Below the pieces are notes generated by a model. That model was not told where the DNA came from, did not search any database, and was given only the letters and a program-made list of their open reading frames with translations. Below are positions 63,894-64,000 of a DNA stretch of 64,000 nt, one piece after another; the stretch's first letter is position 1; each line of letters begins with the position of its first letter. The stretch is from JAFGPS01 sp964628465 (GTDB taxonomy: Bacteria > Planctomycetota > Phycisphaerae > Sedimentisphaerales > Anaerobacaceae): contig CAZVOA010000018.1 in assembly GCA_964628465.1 (NCBI GenBank), positions 3,087 through 67,086 of the forward strand. Direction: 5' to 3'. The translations under genes and the position numbers were made by a program.

Positions 63894-63954
63894 GCCGCTA
63901 TTATATCACATTATGGGAATTTGTGGGAAATAAAATCCAAACTAACCCACTACC

Positions 63955-63962
63955 AAAATCTG
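63955..63962. repeat. Target-site duplication, right copy
   Basis: AAAATCTG, identical to 62166-62173, directly after the right inverted repeat of the IS1-type element. Confidence 0.9.
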
Positions 63963-64000
63963 AGGCATCTTGCTATTCTTCAACACAATGCAAATAATAT
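63963..64000 (+). pseudogene. LRR gene, 3' part after the insertion (continues past window)
   Basis: Read from AGG at 63963 in the frame of the 5' part, the codons give RHLAILQHNANN, a normal continuation of a leucine-rich repeat (ELENL before the insertion, RHLAILQHN after it). The fragment continues beyond the window. Confidence 0.85.

Larger units (their letters stand above)
62174..63954. mobile_element. IS1-family insertion element, 1781 bp, with passenger ORFs
   Basis: The ends GGTAGTGGGTTAGTTTG (62174-62190) and its exact reverse complement (63938-63954) are 17-bp inverted repeats. An 8-bp direct duplication AAAATCTG flanks the element. It encodes one minus-strand transposase of IS1 type starting inside the left end, a plus-strand ribbon-helix-helix-like gene, about 420 bases without a gene, and a 46-residue minus-strand ORF. 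IS1 itself is under 800 bp, so this is a long member of the family. The insertion is inside a leucine-rich repeat gene and appears recent. Confidence 0.9.

Noticed and set aside
1..64000. CRISPR arrays, tRNA or rRNA genes, prophage, and known defence or toxin-antitoxin modules
   Set aside because: Looked for evenly spaced repeats, cloverleaf or rRNA-like blocks, and typical genes; nothing supported them, except the RHH-like passenger in the IS, which lacks a recognisable toxin partner.

Overview
The window reads like a chromosomal piece of a Gram-negative-type, probably anaerobic or facultative bacterium. The gene families together (exosortase/EpsI with a very large TPR protein, clustered GH57 and DUF3536 enzymes, a small SANT-like DNA-binding protein, FMN_bind plus polyferredoxin, DUF2934) point most naturally to Planctomycetota, class Phycisphaerae. 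That placement is an inference from gene families and was not tested against a database. Base composition is moderately AT-rich. No rRNA, tRNA, prophage or CRISPR array was seen.

Region 1 (1-9945) is an envelope transport block. The tail of a TetR-like regulator overlaps a TolC-HlyD-RND efflux operon. An Mla/MCE lipid-transport operon follows: STAS-MlaE permease, MlaF ATPase, MlaD, an auxiliary lipoprotein and a small lipoprotein. Region 2 (9946-24293) is mixed housekeeping and redox: a SANT-like protein, hemA, trpB2, a TorF-like porin, a B12/radical SAM protein, a fused NapH-NapG-like polyferredoxin next to a secreted FMN-binding protein with a Gly/Arg-rich tract, a membrane J-domain protein, a membrane-anchored LRR protein, an aldo/keto reductase with ferredoxin domain, an M29 aminopeptidase and a DUF2934 protein.

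Region 3 (24425-35184) is a six-gene alpha-glucan (glycogen-like) cluster on the plus strand: two GT-B glycosyltransferases, a GH57 branching enzyme, an alpha-glucan phosphorylase, a second GH57 enzyme and a DUF3536 GH57-like protein. Region 4 (35427-49443) holds a large CsgG-like secreted protein and, on the minus strand, an exosortase/exopolysaccharide operon: SLBB export lipoprotein, exosortase, EpsI-like protein, 1582-residue TPR protein, tyrosine autokinase. Region 5 (49859-61201) contains secreted proteins of unknown function, a Tat-type flavodoxin, two small-molecule transporters of the DMT type, a YgiQ radical SAM protein, a divergent aspartate-aminotransferase-like protein and an ABC-F ATPase.

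Region 6 (61268-64000) is the clearest recent event. A 1781-bp IS1-type element (62174-63954) with 17-bp identical terminal repeats sits inside a second LRR gene and is flanked by a perfect 8-bp target duplication. Removing the element and one duplicate copy restores the LRR reading frame across the junction. The element carries, besides its transposase, a ribbon-helix-helix-like protein, a 46-residue minus-strand ORF and about 420 bp without a gene.

The intergenic spaces are rich in short dispersed palindromic repeats of at least five types. They are listed individually because they explain several spacers and some spurious reading frames.
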